DNA of 64,000 nucleotides from JACVRW01 sp963812915 (GCA_963812915.1 CAWEXB010000010.1:186001-250000); one strand, 5' to 3'. Shown: positions 8,534 through 16,926, counted from the first letter of the stretch. Made by a program: numbers and translations. The notes: a model not told the origin generated them from the sequence alone.

Positions 8534-9595
8534 GTGAGCGCCCCCGAGCGCGCCCTCGCCCGCATCGACCTCGGCGCGATCGAGCGTAACTGCGCACACC
8601 TGCGCTCCCTGCTGGCCGACCGGGCGGAGCTGTGCGCGGTGGTGAAGGCGGATGGCTACGGGCACGGCGCGGTCTGGGCGGCGAAGGCGGCGCTCGCGGG
8701 CGGTGCGAGCTGGCTGGCGGTCGCCACCGCGGGCGAGGCGGAGGACCTGCGCCGACACGGGGTCGGCGGGCGCGTCCTCGTGATGGGCGCGCTCACGCGT
8801 GAGGACCAGCGCCTGGCCCGCGAGGCGGAGGCGGACGTCGTGGCCTGGACGCCGGATGTGGAGGGAGAGCGGCTGCACGTCAAGCTCGACACCGGGATGG
8901 GCCGACTCGGCACGAGGGATGTGGACGAGGCCGTACGGCTGGCCCGGAGCGATCGCGTCGTCGGGCTCATGACCCACTTCGCCACCGCCGACGAGCCCGG
9001 GGACGAGCACTTCGCGGCCCAGCTCGAGCGCTTTCGGAAATTCGTCGACGCGGTCGGTCGCGACGACCTGCTCGTTCACGCCGCCAACAGCGCCGCCACC
9101 TACCGCGACCCGGCGGCACATTTCGATCTCGTGCGCTGCGGCATCGCGATCTACGGGATGGATCCCTTCGGCGAGGATCCCGCCGAGCGCGGGCTCGAGC
9201 CGGCGCTGTCGGTCCACTCGTGGGTGGCGGCCGTCAGGCGCTTCGAGCCGGGCGAGAGCGCGGGGTACGGCCGCCGTTGGGCCGCACGCGAGCCGACCTG
9301 GGTGGCGACCGTGCCGATCGGCTACGGCGACGGTTGGCGGCGCGGTCTCACGAACGACTGCGACGTGCTCATCGGCGGCCGCCGCTTCCCTCTGGTCGGG
9401 ACGGTGAGCATGGACAACGTGACCGTCGACCTCGGCGGCGAGACGGACGTGAGCGTAGGCGACGAGGTGGTGCTGATCGGGCGGCAGGGGGGCGAGCGGA
9501 TCCTGGCCGAGGAGGTCGCGCGGCGGCTCGACACGATCAACTACGAGATCACCTGTGGCCTCTCGCCGCGGGTGCGCCGGCTGCACGTCCGGTGA
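8534..9595 (+). CDS. alr: alanine racemase
   Basis: PLP enzyme that makes D-alanine for peptidoglycan. The PLP lysine is Lys38 in AVVKADGYGHGA. The substrate-side loop HFDLVRCGIAIYGM and the C-terminal tyrosine region SAGYGRRW with PIGYGDGWRR are present. The product is 353 residues, near the family norm. The start is GTG 8534, 9 nt after nnr. Its stop overlaps the start of the next gene, so nnr, alr and the nucleotidyltransferase form one unit. Confidence 0.96.
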   Translation: MSAPERALARIDLGAIERNCAHLRSLLADRAELCAVVKADGYGHGAVWAAKAALAGGASWLAVATAGEAEDLRRHGVGGRVLVMGALTREDQRLAREAEADVVAWTPDVEGERLHVKLDTGMGRLGTRDVDEAVRLARSDRVVGLMTHFATADEPGDEHFAAQLERFRKFVDAVGRDDLLVHAANSAATYRDPAAHFDLVRCGIAIYGMDPFGEDPAERGLEPALSVHSWVAAVRRFEPGESAGYGRRWAAREPTWVATVPIGYGDGWRRGLTNDCDVLIGGRRFPLVGTVSMDNVTVDLGGETDVSVGDEVVLIGRQGGERILAEEVARRLDTINYEITCGLSPRVRRLHVR

Positions 9596-10977
9596 GCCTG
9601 GCCGAGATCCTCGCGGGCATCGACGCCTGGGTGGTGGGGGGCGCCATGCGCGACGAGCTGCTCGGCAGGCCGATTCGAGACGTCGACGTGGCGGTTGCGG
9701 GCGATCCCGAGCCCCCCGCCCGCGCCGTGGCGGCCGCGGTTCGAGGGCCGGCCTTTCGCCTCTCCGAGGCGTTTGGCGCCTGGCGGGTGATCGAGCGTTC
9801 CACGGGCCGCGTCTACGACTTCTCCCCGCTTCAGGGTGAGACGATCGAGGAGGATCTCGGCCGCCGCGACTTCACCGTGAACGCCATCGCGCGACCGCTC
9901 TCGGGCGGCGACCCGATCGACCCCTTCGGCGGGCGCAGCGACCTCGCGGCGAGGAGGCTGCGCGTGCTCGGTCGCGAGGCCTACGAGAGCGATCCGCTGC
10001 GGCCGCTCCGGCTCGCCCGCCTCGCGGCGGAGCTTGGCTTCGCCCCGGATGCCGAGACCGAGCGGCTCACCCTCGCGGCGGCTCCGCGGGCCCGCGAGGC
10101 GGCGGGCGAGCGGGTGTTCGGCGAGCTGCGTCGCCTGCTGATCGCGCCCGGCGTCCTCGCCGGCCTCGAGTTGGCCGATCGTCTCGGGCTGCTGCGGGCG
10201 GTGCTGCCAGAGGTGGCCGACCTCCACGATGTCGAGCAGAGCCGTTACCACCACCTCGACGTGTACGGGCACACCATCGAGGTGCTGGAGCGCCAGCTCG
10301 AGCTCGAGGGGAGGCTCGACGAGATCTTCGGTCCTCTCGGACCGCGCGTGGGGGCGGCGCTCGACGAGCCGCTCGCCGACGAGCTGACCCGCGGCCAGGC
10401 GCTCCGCTTCGGCGCCCTCCTGCACGACATCGGTAAGCCCGCCACCCGCTCCGTGCGCCCCGACGGACGCATCACGTTCATGAGTCACGACCGCGTGGGC
10501 CGGGACATGTGCCGGGCGGTCTGCCGCCGCCTGCGCACAAGCGAGCGCCTGAGCCAGTTCCTCCAGGGCCTGACCCGAAACCACCTCAGGCTGGGCTTTC
10601 TCGTGCACGAGCGGCCGCTCGACCGGCGGGCGGTCTACCGCTACCTGCACCGGACCTCGCCGGTCGAGGTGGAGGTGACCCTGCTCTCGTGCGCCGACCG
10701 CATGGCCACCCGCGGCAGAAACGCCGAGCGCGCCACGCGCGCGCACCTCGAGCTCGCGCGGGAGCTGATGCCGGCGGCGCTCGAATGGCGAGCCAATGGA
10801 CCGCCGAAGGTCCCCGTGCGCGGCGACGAGCTGGCCGGTGAGCTCGGCCTCGAGCCCGGCCCCGAGCTCGGACGCCTGCTCGCGGAGCTTCGGGAGGCCG
10901 CGTACGCCGGCGAGGCGGCGACGCGCGCCGAGGCCGTGGCCCTGGCACGGCGGCTGCGCCACAATTCGCACGCGTGA
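9592..10977 (+). CDS. CCA-adding-enzyme/poly(A)-polymerase-family nucleotidyltransferase with HD domain
   Basis: Class II nucleotidyltransferase of 461 residues. The head domain has VVGGAMRDELLGRPIRDVDVAV with the two catalytic Asp, and the RRDFTVNAIA motif. The RNA-binding neck follows (ESDPLRPLRLARLAAELGF). An HD phosphohydrolase-type domain (FGALLHDIGKPATR) is in the C-terminal half. It probably repairs tRNA 3' ends, although poly(A) polymerase cannot be excluded. The start GTG 9592 overlaps the alr stop; the stop overlaps the start of the CorA gene. Confidence 0.9.
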   Translation: MSLAEILAGIDAWVVGGAMRDELLGRPIRDVDVAVAGDPEPPARAVAAAVRGPAFRLSEAFGAWRVIERSTGRVYDFSPLQGETIEEDLGRRDFTVNAIARPLSGGDPIDPFGGRSDLAARRLRVLGREAYESDPLRPLRLARLAAELGFAPDAETERLTLAAAPRAREAAGERVFGELRRLLIAPGVLAGLELADRLGLLRAVLPEVADLHDVEQSRYHHLDVYGHTIEVLERQLELEGRLDEIFGPLGPRVGAALDEPLADELTRGQALRFGALLHDIGKPATRSVRPDGRITFMSHDRVGRDMCRAVCRRLRTSERLSQFLQGLTRNHLRLGFLVHERPLDRRAVYRYLHRTSPVEVEVTLLSCADRMATRGRNAERATRAHLELARELMPAALEWRANGPPKVPVRGDELAGELGLEPGPELGRLLAELREAAYAGEAATRAEAVALARRLRHNSHA

Positions 10978-11945
10978 TCGTCGACTGCGCGATCTACGAG
11001 GACGGTCGCCGCCGTGACGGCAGCGTCGACCTCCACGACGCCTACGGCGCGTGCCGCCGCGACGGCAAGTTCGCCTGGATCGGCCTGTACGAGCCGACCG
11101 AGGAGGAGTTCGACTCCCTTCGGCGGGAATTCGACCTGCACCCGCTCGCCGTCGAGGACGCGATCCACGCCCACCAGCGGCCGAAGCTGGAGGTCTTCGA
11201 GGACACGGTCTTCGTCGTCCTGAAGACCGCGCGCTACGTGGACAGCGAGGAGGTCGTGCAATTCGGCGAGATCCTGATCTTCCTCGGGAAGGACTACATC
11301 CTCACCGTGCGACACGGGGAGGCCAGCGCGCTGAAGCAGGTCCGCGAGTCGCTCGAGTCCGACCCCGAGCTCTTAAAGCACGGGCCGGGCGCCGTGCTGC
11401 ACGCCATCGTGGACCGCGTGGTGGACGATTACGCCCCGGCGCTCGAGGGTCTCGGCGTGGACATCGACGAGGTCGAGAACGAGGTCTTTTCGGCGGGCCG
11501 GAGTAACCCCGCCCAGCGCATCTACCGGCTGAAGCGGGAGGTGCTCGAGTTCAACCGCGCCGCCGCCCCGCTCGTGGAGCCGATCGACCGACTGGCCAAG
11601 GGCCACTACGAGGTGGTGCACCCCGAGGTGCGGGCGTACTTCCGCGACGTGAACGATCACCTGATCCGGGTCCACGAGCAGCTCGAGTCCCACCGCGACC
11701 TGCTCACCAGCATCCTCCACGCGAACTTGGCGCAGATCACGGTGCGCCAGAACGACGACGTGCGCCGCATCTCCGCGATCGTCGCGATCGTGGCGGTGCC
11801 GACGCTGATCGCCGGCATCTACGGCATGAACTTCGAGCACATGCCGGAGCTCGGCTGGACCTTCGGATACCCGCTCGTGCTCGTCGTGATGCTGACGCTC
11901 TGCACCCTGCTGTACCGCTTCTTCAGGCGGGCCGGCTGGTTGTAA
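10974..11945 (+). CDS. corA: CorA-family magnesium/cobalt transporter
   Basis: A 323-residue CorA-type channel. The large soluble N-terminal domain is followed by two C-terminal helices, with the pore signature GMN at 284-286 (IYGMNFEHMPEL) after the first helix and a short basic tail. The GTG start overlaps the preceding TGA by 4 nt, so it is co-translated with the nucleotidyltransferase. Confidence 0.94.
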   Translation: MIVDCAIYEDGRRRDGSVDLHDAYGACRRDGKFAWIGLYEPTEEEFDSLRREFDLHPLAVEDAIHAHQRPKLEVFEDTVFVVLKTARYVDSEEVVQFGEILIFLGKDYILTVRHGEASALKQVRESLESDPELLKHGPGAVLHAIVDRVVDDYAPALEGLGVDIDEVENEVFSAGRSNPAQRIYRLKREVLEFNRAAAPLVEPIDRLAKGHYEVVHPEVRAYFRDVNDHLIRVHEQLESHRDLLTSILHANLAQITVRQNDDVRRISAIVAIVAVPTLIAGIYGMNFEHMPELGWTFGYPLVLVVMLTLCTLLYRFFRRAGWL

Positions 11946-11951
11946 TAGCCT
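11946..11951 (+). promoter_or_regulatory. -10-like box TAGCCT before the HIT gene
   Basis: TAGCCT overlaps the corA stop region and lies 12 nt before the ATG at 11964. No clear Shine-Dalgarno sequence is present. Confidence 0.3.
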
Positions 11952-11963
11952 GCCTGACCCGCC

Positions 11964-12374
11964 ATGGCCGAGGACTGCATCTTCTGCAAGATCGTCGCCG
12001 GCGAGCTGCCGTCGGAGACCGTCCAGGAGGACCAGCACACGGTGGCGTTCATGGACATCAATCCCTGGACCCGCGGCCACGCGCTCGTCATTCCCAGGAA
12101 CCACTCCCCGAACATCTACGAGGTCGGCGACGAGGACCTGCGGCACACCGCGATCGCCGCCAAGCAGCTCGCTGTGCGCGTGAAGGAGCGGCTTCGGTGC
12201 GACGGCGTGAACGTGTTGAACGCGTCCGAGCCTGCCGCCTGGCAGTCGGTCTTCCATTTCCACATGCACGTCATCCCGCGCTACGACGACGACCCCCTCG
12301 AGCTGCCGGTGCGCCCGCGTCAGGCCGAGCCGGATGAGCTCGCGGCAGTCGCCGCAGAGATTCGCGGTCGCTGA
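11964..12374 (+). CDS. HIT-family nucleotide hydrolase
   Basis: Histidine-triad protein of 136 residues. The catalytic triad H98-F-H100-M-H102 is intact (VFHFHMHVIPRY), and the N-terminal CIFCKI with Cys5 and Cys8 is the partial zinc site seen in Hint-type members. These enzymes hydrolyse nucleoside phosphoramidates or dinucleotides; the exact substrate cannot be deduced. Confidence 0.93.
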   Translation: MAEDCIFCKIVAGELPSETVQEDQHTVAFMDINPWTRGHALVIPRNHSPNIYEVGDEDLRHTAIAAKQLAVRVKERLRCDGVNVLNASEPAAWQSVFHFHMHVIPRYDDDPLELPVRPRQAEPDELAAVAAEIRGR

Positions 12375-12403
12375 GCTGACCCCCTTCCGGCGGCCCGCCC
12401 TGG

Positions 12404-12517
12404 TAGGTTGACGCCCTGTAGGGCCGGCTCAAACCGGCGTAGTTGCAATGCAAGGTGCCGACGATCGGGCTCGCTTTGTACGACCGAGAGCGGGGCACAC
12501 GCAGGAAGGGGCATCAC
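12404..12517 (+). promoter_or_regulatory. cold-shock gene leader with TAGGTT box and two small hairpins
   Basis: A TAGGTT box at 12404-12409 would start an mRNA with a leader of about 100 nt. Inside it GCCGG (12423-12427) pairs with CCGGC (12434-12438), and TTGC (12443-12446) pairs with GCAA (12450-12453). A Shine-Dalgarno sequence AGGAAGGGG lies just before the GTG at 12518. Long structured leaders are typical of cold-shock genes, so thermoregulated translation is possible. Confidence 0.4.
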
Positions 12518-12721
12518 GTGCCTACCGGAACCGTTAAGTGGTTCAACGACGAGAAGGGTTACGGATTCATCACGCCTGACGATGGCGACCGGGACCTTTT
12601 CGTCCACTACACGGGTATCGACGGCCAGGGGTTCAAGTCCCTCGCCGAAAACTCGAAGGTCGAGTACGAGGAAGAGACCGGGGACAAGGGGCCGAAGGCG
12701 GTGAACGTCCGCCTCATCTGA
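12518..12721 (+). CDS. cold-shock protein
   Basis: Single cold-shock domain of 67 residues that binds single-stranded nucleic acid as an RNA chaperone or antiterminator. It starts MPTGTVKWFNDEKGYGFI (RNP1 KGYGFI) and has RNP2 as LFVHY, where most relatives have FVHF. The start GTG 12518 follows a strong Shine-Dalgarno sequence; the frame is open further upstream but that part does not fit the fold. infA follows after 13 nt. Confidence 0.95.
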   Translation: MPTGTVKWFNDEKGYGFITPDDGDRDLFVHYTGIDGQGFKSLAENSKVEYEEETGDKGPKAVNVRLI

Positions 12722-12734
12722 CTCCCGATCGGCC

Positions 12735-12953
12735 GTGCCCAAGGAAGAGAAGATCGAAATGGAGGGCGAGATCGTCGAGGCCCTCCCGAACACGATGTTC
12801 AAGGTCCAGCTCGACAACGGGCACGAAGTCCTCGGCCACATCTCGGGCAAGATGCGGCGCCACTACATCCGCATCCTGCCGGGCGACCGCGTGAAGATCG
12901 AGCTGTCGCCCTACGACCTCGACCGCGGGCGGATCACCTATCGATACAAGTAG
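12735..12953 (+). CDS. infA: translation initiation factor IF-1
   Basis: A 72-residue IF-1 with the normal OB-fold sequence (KIEMEGEIVEALPNTMFKV, HISGKMRRHYIRILPGDRV, ending RGRITYRYK). In most actinobacteria infA precedes rpmJ and rpsM in the ribosomal operon. Here it stands directly behind a cold-shock gene and is followed by an unrelated secreted protein, so it is either a relocated or an extra copy. Confidence 0.97.
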   Translation: MPKEEKIEMEGEIVEALPNTMFKVQLDNGHEVLGHISGKMRRHYIRILPGDRVKIELSPYDLDRGRITYRYK

Positions 12954-13001
12954 GGGCTGCGCAACAAAACCTCGAGCGGGGTGTTTGAACCCCGGTTCCT
13001 G

Positions 13002-13691
13002 ATGCGGAAGCTCCTGCTTATCGCGGTTTTTGCGGTTGCGTTCGCGTTTCCGTCCGGTGCATCCGCTCGCATCGTCGAGCTGGGCGCGGAGGCCGAGGCC
13101 GTCAACCCGAGCTGTCCCGCCGACCCATGCGAGGCTGCCGTGCGGGTCACCGCGCTCCAGGGCCGTTCCTCGGGCGGGCCGAAGAACCCGTACTACATCC
13201 GGCGCGAGGGCTGGCTGGTGGCGTTCACGGTCACCCTGTCCAGGCCCTCGGCCGAGCAGATCGAGTTCTTCACCGACAACTTCGGGTCGCCGCCCGCGGT
13301 GCAGCTCGCCGTCCTGCGGCGAGGAGAGACTCGCGAGACCCGTCTCAACTACCGCTTGATCTCCGAGTCCGAGACCTTCCCGGTTGAGGACTACTTCGGC
13401 TCGAGCCCGACCTTCGTGCTCGAGCAGCCACTTCGGGTGACCAGGGGCAACTGGGTGGGGGTCACGGTTGACACCTGGGCCCCGATGTTCGCCAACAACC
13501 TCACGCGCGGCAACTGGTGGCGATCGTCGCGCGCGAAGCGAAGTTGCGATCCGCCGCGCAGCCTGAACCAGTTCGCCATGGAGGACCGTGGAGGGACCAG
13601 CGTGTTCGGCTGCACCTACCACGGCGCGAGGCTTCTCTACACGGCCACATTCATCCCGGACAACCGCCCCACCACCGAAGAGGCGGGATAG
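13002..13691 (+). CDS. secreted protein of unknown function (229 aa)
   Basis: The N-terminus MRKLLLIAVFAVAFAFPSGA is a clear signal peptide, with likely cleavage after ASA. I do not recognise the mature part. It is probably beta-rich, with Cys pairs near its start (NPSCPADPCEA) and end (RSCDPP and FGCTYHG) that could form disulfides outside the cell. ATG 13002 was chosen over an in-frame GTG at 12981 because the signal peptide starts there. Confidence 0.75.
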   Translation: MRKLLLIAVFAVAFAFPSGASARIVELGAEAEAVNPSCPADPCEAAVRVTALQGRSSGGPKNPYYIRREGWLVAFTVTLSRPSAEQIEFFTDNFGSPPAVQLAVLRRGETRETRLNYRLISESETFPVEDYFGSSPTFVLEQPLRVTRGNWVGVTVDTWAPMFANNLTRGNWWRSSRAKRSCDPPRSLNQFAMEDRGGTSVFGCTYHGARLLYTATFIPDNRPTTEEAG

Positions 13692-13717
13692 CTCTTTCGC
13701 CAGCCTCGGCGTCGCGC

Positions 13718-13723
13718 TAGCAT
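13718..13723 (+). promoter_or_regulatory. -10-like box TAGCAT
   Basis: TAGCAT lies 6 nt before the GTG at 13730 with no Shine-Dalgarno sequence, consistent with a leaderless mRNA. Confidence 0.5.
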
Positions 13724-13729
13724 CGGTGC

Positions 13730-14080
13730 GTGACCACGGAGGGGTGGATCTTCATGGTCGGCTTCCGGGTGTTCGACGTCGGGTTGCTGATCGTGTGGCT
13801 GATTTGGTTCTTCAAGCTGCGCGACGACGACGACGACTCCCACGACGACGGCGGTGGCGGCGGCGAGGGTCCCGACCCGCGGCCCGGGCGGGACGGTCCG
13901 GGCGGCGACGGGATCAGGCTCCCGCTCGGCCGCTGGCAGCTGGGCCGCGGTCGCGATCGCGGTCACGGGCCGCCGCGGCGCCGGGGGCGGCGCCGGGGCG
14001 CGGAGCCTCCGGTGCCCGGTCCGCTGCCCTCGCGCGTGCGCAAGCCGCGCTCCCCCGTGCCTGTTCACCGCCTGCAGTGA
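13730..14080 (+). CDS. small membrane-anchored protein with Asp-rich and Arg-rich tail (116 aa)
   Basis: One hydrophobic segment (VGLLIVWLIWFF) near residues 18-29 is followed by an acidic run (LRDDDDDSHDD), a glycine linker and a tail very rich in Arg, Pro and Gly. It looks like a single-pass protein with a disordered cytoplasmic tail. I do not recognise a family. The start is supported by the TAGCAT box 6 nt upstream. The tail is low-complexity, so its exact end is less certain than its start. Confidence 0.6.
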   Translation: MTTEGWIFMVGFRVFDVGLLIVWLIWFFKLRDDDDDSHDDGGGGGEGPDPRPGRDGPGGDGIRLPLGRWQLGRGRDRGHGPPRRRGRRRGAEPPVPGPLPSRVRKPRSPVPVHRLQ

Positions 14081-14086
14081 TAGGTT
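14081..14086 (+). promoter_or_regulatory. -10-like box TAGGTT before the STAS gene
   Basis: TAGGTT starts right after the previous stop codon and lies 10 nt before the ATG at 14097. Confidence 0.45.
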
Positions 14087-14096
14087 CCCCGGCTCG

Positions 14097-14453
14097 ATGG
14101 GGGGACCGATCGACTTCGGGCTGACCGATGAGTCGTTGGGTGCCGGCGAGCACGTGGTCGCGCTTTCGGGCGAGGTCGACGCGCACTCGGCGCCCCGTCT
14201 CGGCAGCCGCCTGTTCGGCCTCGCCGAGGAGGGCAAGACGCGCGTGGTGGTGGACCTCTCCGAGGTCACCTTCATGGACTCGACCGGCATCGGCGTGCTG
14301 CTGAACGCCCTGCGGCACTTCTCGCTGCGCCACGTGAAGATGGTGCTCGTCTGCCCAACCGAGCGGCTGCTGCGCCCGTTCCAGGTCACCGGCCTGGTCG
14401 GCCGCCTCACGATCTTCGACTCGCGTGAGAAGGCCCTCGGGGCGCCCGCCTAG
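14097..14453 (+). CDS. STAS-domain anti-sigma factor antagonist
   Basis: A 118-residue SpoIIAA/RsbV-like protein. The phosphorylatable serine is Ser62 in TFMDSTGIGVLLNAL, and the beta-strand LSGEVDAHSAPRL is typical. These proteins bind and sequester an anti-sigma kinase when dephosphorylated. No partner kinase or sigma gene lies in the window, so the partner must be elsewhere. Confidence 0.9.
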   Translation: MGGPIDFGLTDESLGAGEHVVALSGEVDAHSAPRLGSRLFGLAEEGKTRVVVDLSEVTFMDSTGIGVLLNALRHFSLRHVKMVLVCPTERLLRPFQVTGLVGRLTIFDSREKALGAPA

Positions 14454-14463
14454 CGCGGCCCGC

Positions 14464-14733
14464 TCAACGCTCGACGGCCGGTAGGCGCCGGCCGCAGTAC
14501 GGGCAGTCGTTCAGGTCCTTCTGGACGAGCTGCTCCAGCGAACACCCGCAAAGCCTCAGGTTCTCGACGGCGTAGGGAAGGTCGCTCGGGGAAGGCGCGA
14601 GCGGCAGCGGCGCCCCCACGACCTTCAACTCCTCGCCCGACTCGTGGTCCACGTAGGTCATCCCGGGCTCGACCTCGCGAATGACCTCGCGGTCCGAGCG
14701 CGCTCGCAGGCGGTACCTCTGGCGGGCAGGCAT
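14464..14733 (-). CDS. small zinc-ribbon-like protein (89 aa)
   Basis: The product ends with two Cys pairs: LCGCSLEQ and DCPYCGRRLP, which could bind one zinc ion. The N-terminal half is basic with a predicted beta segment (VEPGMTYVDHESGEELKVVG). I cannot name a family. It is divergent from the glycosyltransferase gene, and their -10-like boxes overlap. Confidence 0.65.
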   Translation of the reverse strand: MPARQRYRLRARSDREVIREVEPGMTYVDHESGEELKVVGAPLPLAPSPSDLPYAVENLRLCGCSLEQLVQKDLNDCPYCGRRLPAVER

Positions 14734-14742
14734 GACGCGGGA

Positions 14743-14752
14743 ACAATAGCGT
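14743..14752. promoter_or_regulatory. overlapping divergent -10-like boxes
   Basis: On the minus strand TATTGT (14743-14748) lies 9 nt before the ATG at 14733. On the plus strand TAGCGT (14747-14752) lies 6 nt before the ATG at 14759. The boxes share two bases, so the two promoters should exclude one another. Confidence 0.5.
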
Positions 14753-14758
14753 CGGGGT

Positions 14759-16237
14759 ATGCGAATCCTCGTATTTCACGGCTACCTGCTGCGCGGCACG
14801 GGCAGCAACATCTACAACGCCAGCCTGGTCCGGGCGCTCGCCCGCCTCGGTCACGAGGTGCACCTGGTCTGCCAGGACCGCCTGGCGCAGGTTCCGCCCG
14901 GCGTACAGGTCCACCTGCCGGACATCGGAAGGATCCTGCCCGTCTACGTCGCCGACCGCTACGAGGGCTTCGACGCCGTGCCCTACTCGGAGCTCGGCGA
15001 CGATGACCTGCGTCACTACCTCGACGCGAACGTGGCGGCAGTGCGGTCGGTTCCGACGCCGGACGTCGCGCTCGCCAACCACCTCGTGATGAGCCCGGTG
15101 ATTCTCGCGCGCGCCCTCGAGGGGCGGGCGCCGTACGCGGTCAAGGTCCATGGCAGCGCGCTCGAGTACACGGTTCGGCCGCATCGTCGCCGCTTCGTGC
15201 CGTACGCGCTCGAGGGGATTCGTCCCGCCGCCGGCGTGCTGGTCGGCTCGAGGCACACCGCCGAGAGCCTGTGGGAGATCCTCGCCGACGAGACGTCGCT
15301 GCCCGATCGGACACGGCTGGGACCGCCGGGCGTGGACATTCACTCCTTCCGGCCCCGGCCGCCCGAGGAGGCGGCCGCGGGTCTCACCCGCCTCGGCGAG
15401 AAGCTCGAATCCGGCGAGGGAGCCGCGTGGGGTGGCGAGCCGGGGGCCGCCGACGCGCTCCGCGAGCTCCATCCACGCCGCGACCGCATCGTCAGCTACG
15501 TCGGGAAGCTGATCGTCTCGAAGGGAGTCGACCTGCTGCTCGCCGCTTGGCCGCTCGTGGTGGCGCGCGTGCCCGACGCGCGGCTCGTCGTGGTGGGGTT
15601 CGGGACGTACCGAGACGCGCTCGGCCGGTTCGTTGAGGCGCTCGGGCGCGCGGACCTGGCGTCGCTGAAGGAGATCGCGGCGCGCGGGCGCGAGCTGGAG
15701 GGCGGCCCGCCGGGCGAGTTGAAGTATCTGCGGGCGTTCCTCGACCAAGCTGGGGACGATTGGGTCCGGGCCGCGCCGGCGGCCGCCGCGCGGGTCCACT
15801 TCACCGGCGCGCTTCCGCACGACGACCTTCCGGGCCTGCTGCCGGCGTGCGAGGCGCAGGTGATGCCGAGCACCTTCCCCGAGGCGTTCGGGATGGTCGC
15901 CGCCGAGGCCGCCGCCTGCGGTGCGCTGCCGCTCTCCGCCGGCCACTCGGGGATGGCAGAGGTGACCGCCATGCTCGCGCCCGCGGTGCCCGAGGAGGTA
16001 CGACCGCTGCTCTCATTCCAGGTCGGTCCCGGGGCGGTGGACGAGATCGCCGACGAAGCTGGTCGCGTGGCTCACGCTCGACCCGGCGAGCGTGACCGGG
16101 TCAGGTCGGCGCTGGCACGCGAGGCGGCGCGCCACTACAGCTGGGAGAGTGTCGCGGAGGGTGTGATCGCCGCGGCCCAGGGGAGGCTCGACGCGCTTCC
16201 CCGTCCGGCCCCACCGGATATTCTTCCCGCCCCGTGA
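14759..16237 (+). CDS. glycosyltransferase family 4-like (GT-B fold)
   Basis: A 492-residue GT-B glycosyltransferase. The N-terminal donor-independent domain starts MRILVFHGYLLRGTGSN and includes KVHGSALEYTVRPHR. The C-terminal Rossmann domain starts SYVGKLIVSKGVDLLL and has the family E-x7-E motif in MPSTFPEAFGMVAAEAAACG. An insertion of roughly 60 residues sits around residues 300-345. The acceptor is unknown; polysaccharide or glycolipid synthesis is likely. Its stop overlaps the GTG of the cytochrome gene. Confidence 0.9.
   Translation: MRILVFHGYLLRGTGSNIYNASLVRALARLGHEVHLVCQDRLAQVPPGVQVHLPDIGRILPVYVADRYEGFDAVPYSELGDDDLRHYLDANVAAVRSVPTPDVALANHLVMSPVILARALEGRAPYAVKVHGSALEYTVRPHRRRFVPYALEGIRPAAGVLVGSRHTAESLWEILADETSLPDRTRLGPPGVDIHSFRPRPPEEAAAGLTRLGEKLESGEGAAWGGEPGAADALRELHPRRDRIVSYVGKLIVSKGVDLLLAAWPLVVARVPDARLVVVGFGTYRDALGRFVEALGRADLASLKEIAARGRELEGGPPGELKYLRAFLDQAGDDWVRAAPAAAARVHFTGALPHDDLPGLLPACEAQVMPSTFPEAFGMVAAEAAACGALPLSAGHSGMAEVTAMLAPAVPEEVRPLLSFQVGPGAVDEIADEAGRVAHARPGERDRVRSALAREAARHYSWESVAEGVIAAAQGRLDALPRPAPPDILPAP
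16219..16224 (+). promoter_or_regulatory. -10-like box TATTCT before the cytochrome gene
   Basis: TATTCT sits inside the end of the glycosyltransferase gene, 9 nt before the GTG at 16234. It suggests that the cytochrome can be transcribed on its own despite the 4-nt gene overlap. Confidence 0.45.
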
Positions 16238-16926
16238 GCGTCGCCCGTAACACGGTCAAGGCGACACTGGCCGCGCTCGGCGCGGTCGCGGCGGCGCTGC
16301 CGCTTGCGGCCTGCGGGCGAGAGGAGCCCGACCTCTCGAACGGCAAGGCGCAGTTCGTACAGCAGTGCGGCTCCTGCCACGCGCTGAGCCGCGCGGGCAC
16401 GCAGGGCCAGACGGGGCCCGACCTCGACGCCGCCTTCCGGGCCGCGCTGCGCGCCGGAGAGAACCGCGACACGGTCGAGGGCGTGGTACGCGAGCAGATC
16501 GCCAACGTGCGCAAGAGCAGCGCCATGCCGCCGGACCTCGTAGAGGGTGACGACGCCCGCGACGTGGCCGCCTACGTGGCGTTCGCGACCGACAAGTCCG
16601 GGGAGGACCAGGGCGCCCTCGCCCAGGCGGGTCTCGAGGGCGCAACCAGCGGCGAGCAGATCTTCGTGGCGGCCGGCTGCGGCAGCTGCCACGAGCTCGC
16701 CAAGGCGGGCACGAGCGGAACCATCGGACCCTCTCTCGACGACCTGGCGAGCGCGGCGGGCGAGCGCGAGCCCGGAACCTCCGCCGAGGAATACGTCGGG
16801 CAGTCGATCCTCGACCCGGACGCCTTCACGGTCGATGGCTTCCAGTCCGGGGTCATGCCCTCGTACGAGGGACGCCTCGACGAGCGGCAGGTGCAGACGC
16901 TGGTCGATTACCTGCTCGACCGCTAG
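16234..16926 (+). CDS. dihaem c-type cytochrome lipoprotein
   Basis: The signal peptide ends in LPLAAC, with Cys27 as the probable lipidated residue. Two cytochrome c domains follow, with CGSCH at 45-49 and 149-153. Likely axial methionines are in SSAMPPDL (Met98) and SGVMPSYEG near the C-terminus. It is an extracytoplasmic, membrane-tethered electron carrier, a plausible donor to one of the two oxidases encoded downstream. Its TAG overlaps the stop of the convergent GNAT gene. Confidence 0.93.
   Translation: MSVARNTVKATLAALGAVAAALPLAACGREEPDLSNGKAQFVQQCGSCHALSRAGTQGQTGPDLDAAFRAALRAGENRDTVEGVVREQIANVRKSSAMPPDLVEGDDARDVAAYVAFATDKSGEDQGALAQAGLEGATSGEQIFVAAGCGSCHELAKAGTSGTIGPSLDDLASAAGEREPGTSAEEYVGQSILDPDAFTVDGFQSGVMPSYEGRLDERQVQTLVDYLLDR

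Noticed and set aside
6674..9586. A 970-codon open frame antisense to acpS, nnr and alr, and a similar 750-codon frame antisense to rpsI-glmM (2194-4446)
   Set aside because: Long antisense frames are expected in DNA this GC-rich because stop codons are rare in the mirror frame of real genes. The products are Arg/Pro/His-rich, match no family, and the sense genes are unmistakable.
13854..14453. Longer start for the STAS protein, inside the preceding Arg-rich gene
   Set aside because: The upstream part reads as Arg/Gly-rich low-complexity sequence, while the STAS fold and a TAGGTT box support ATG 14097.
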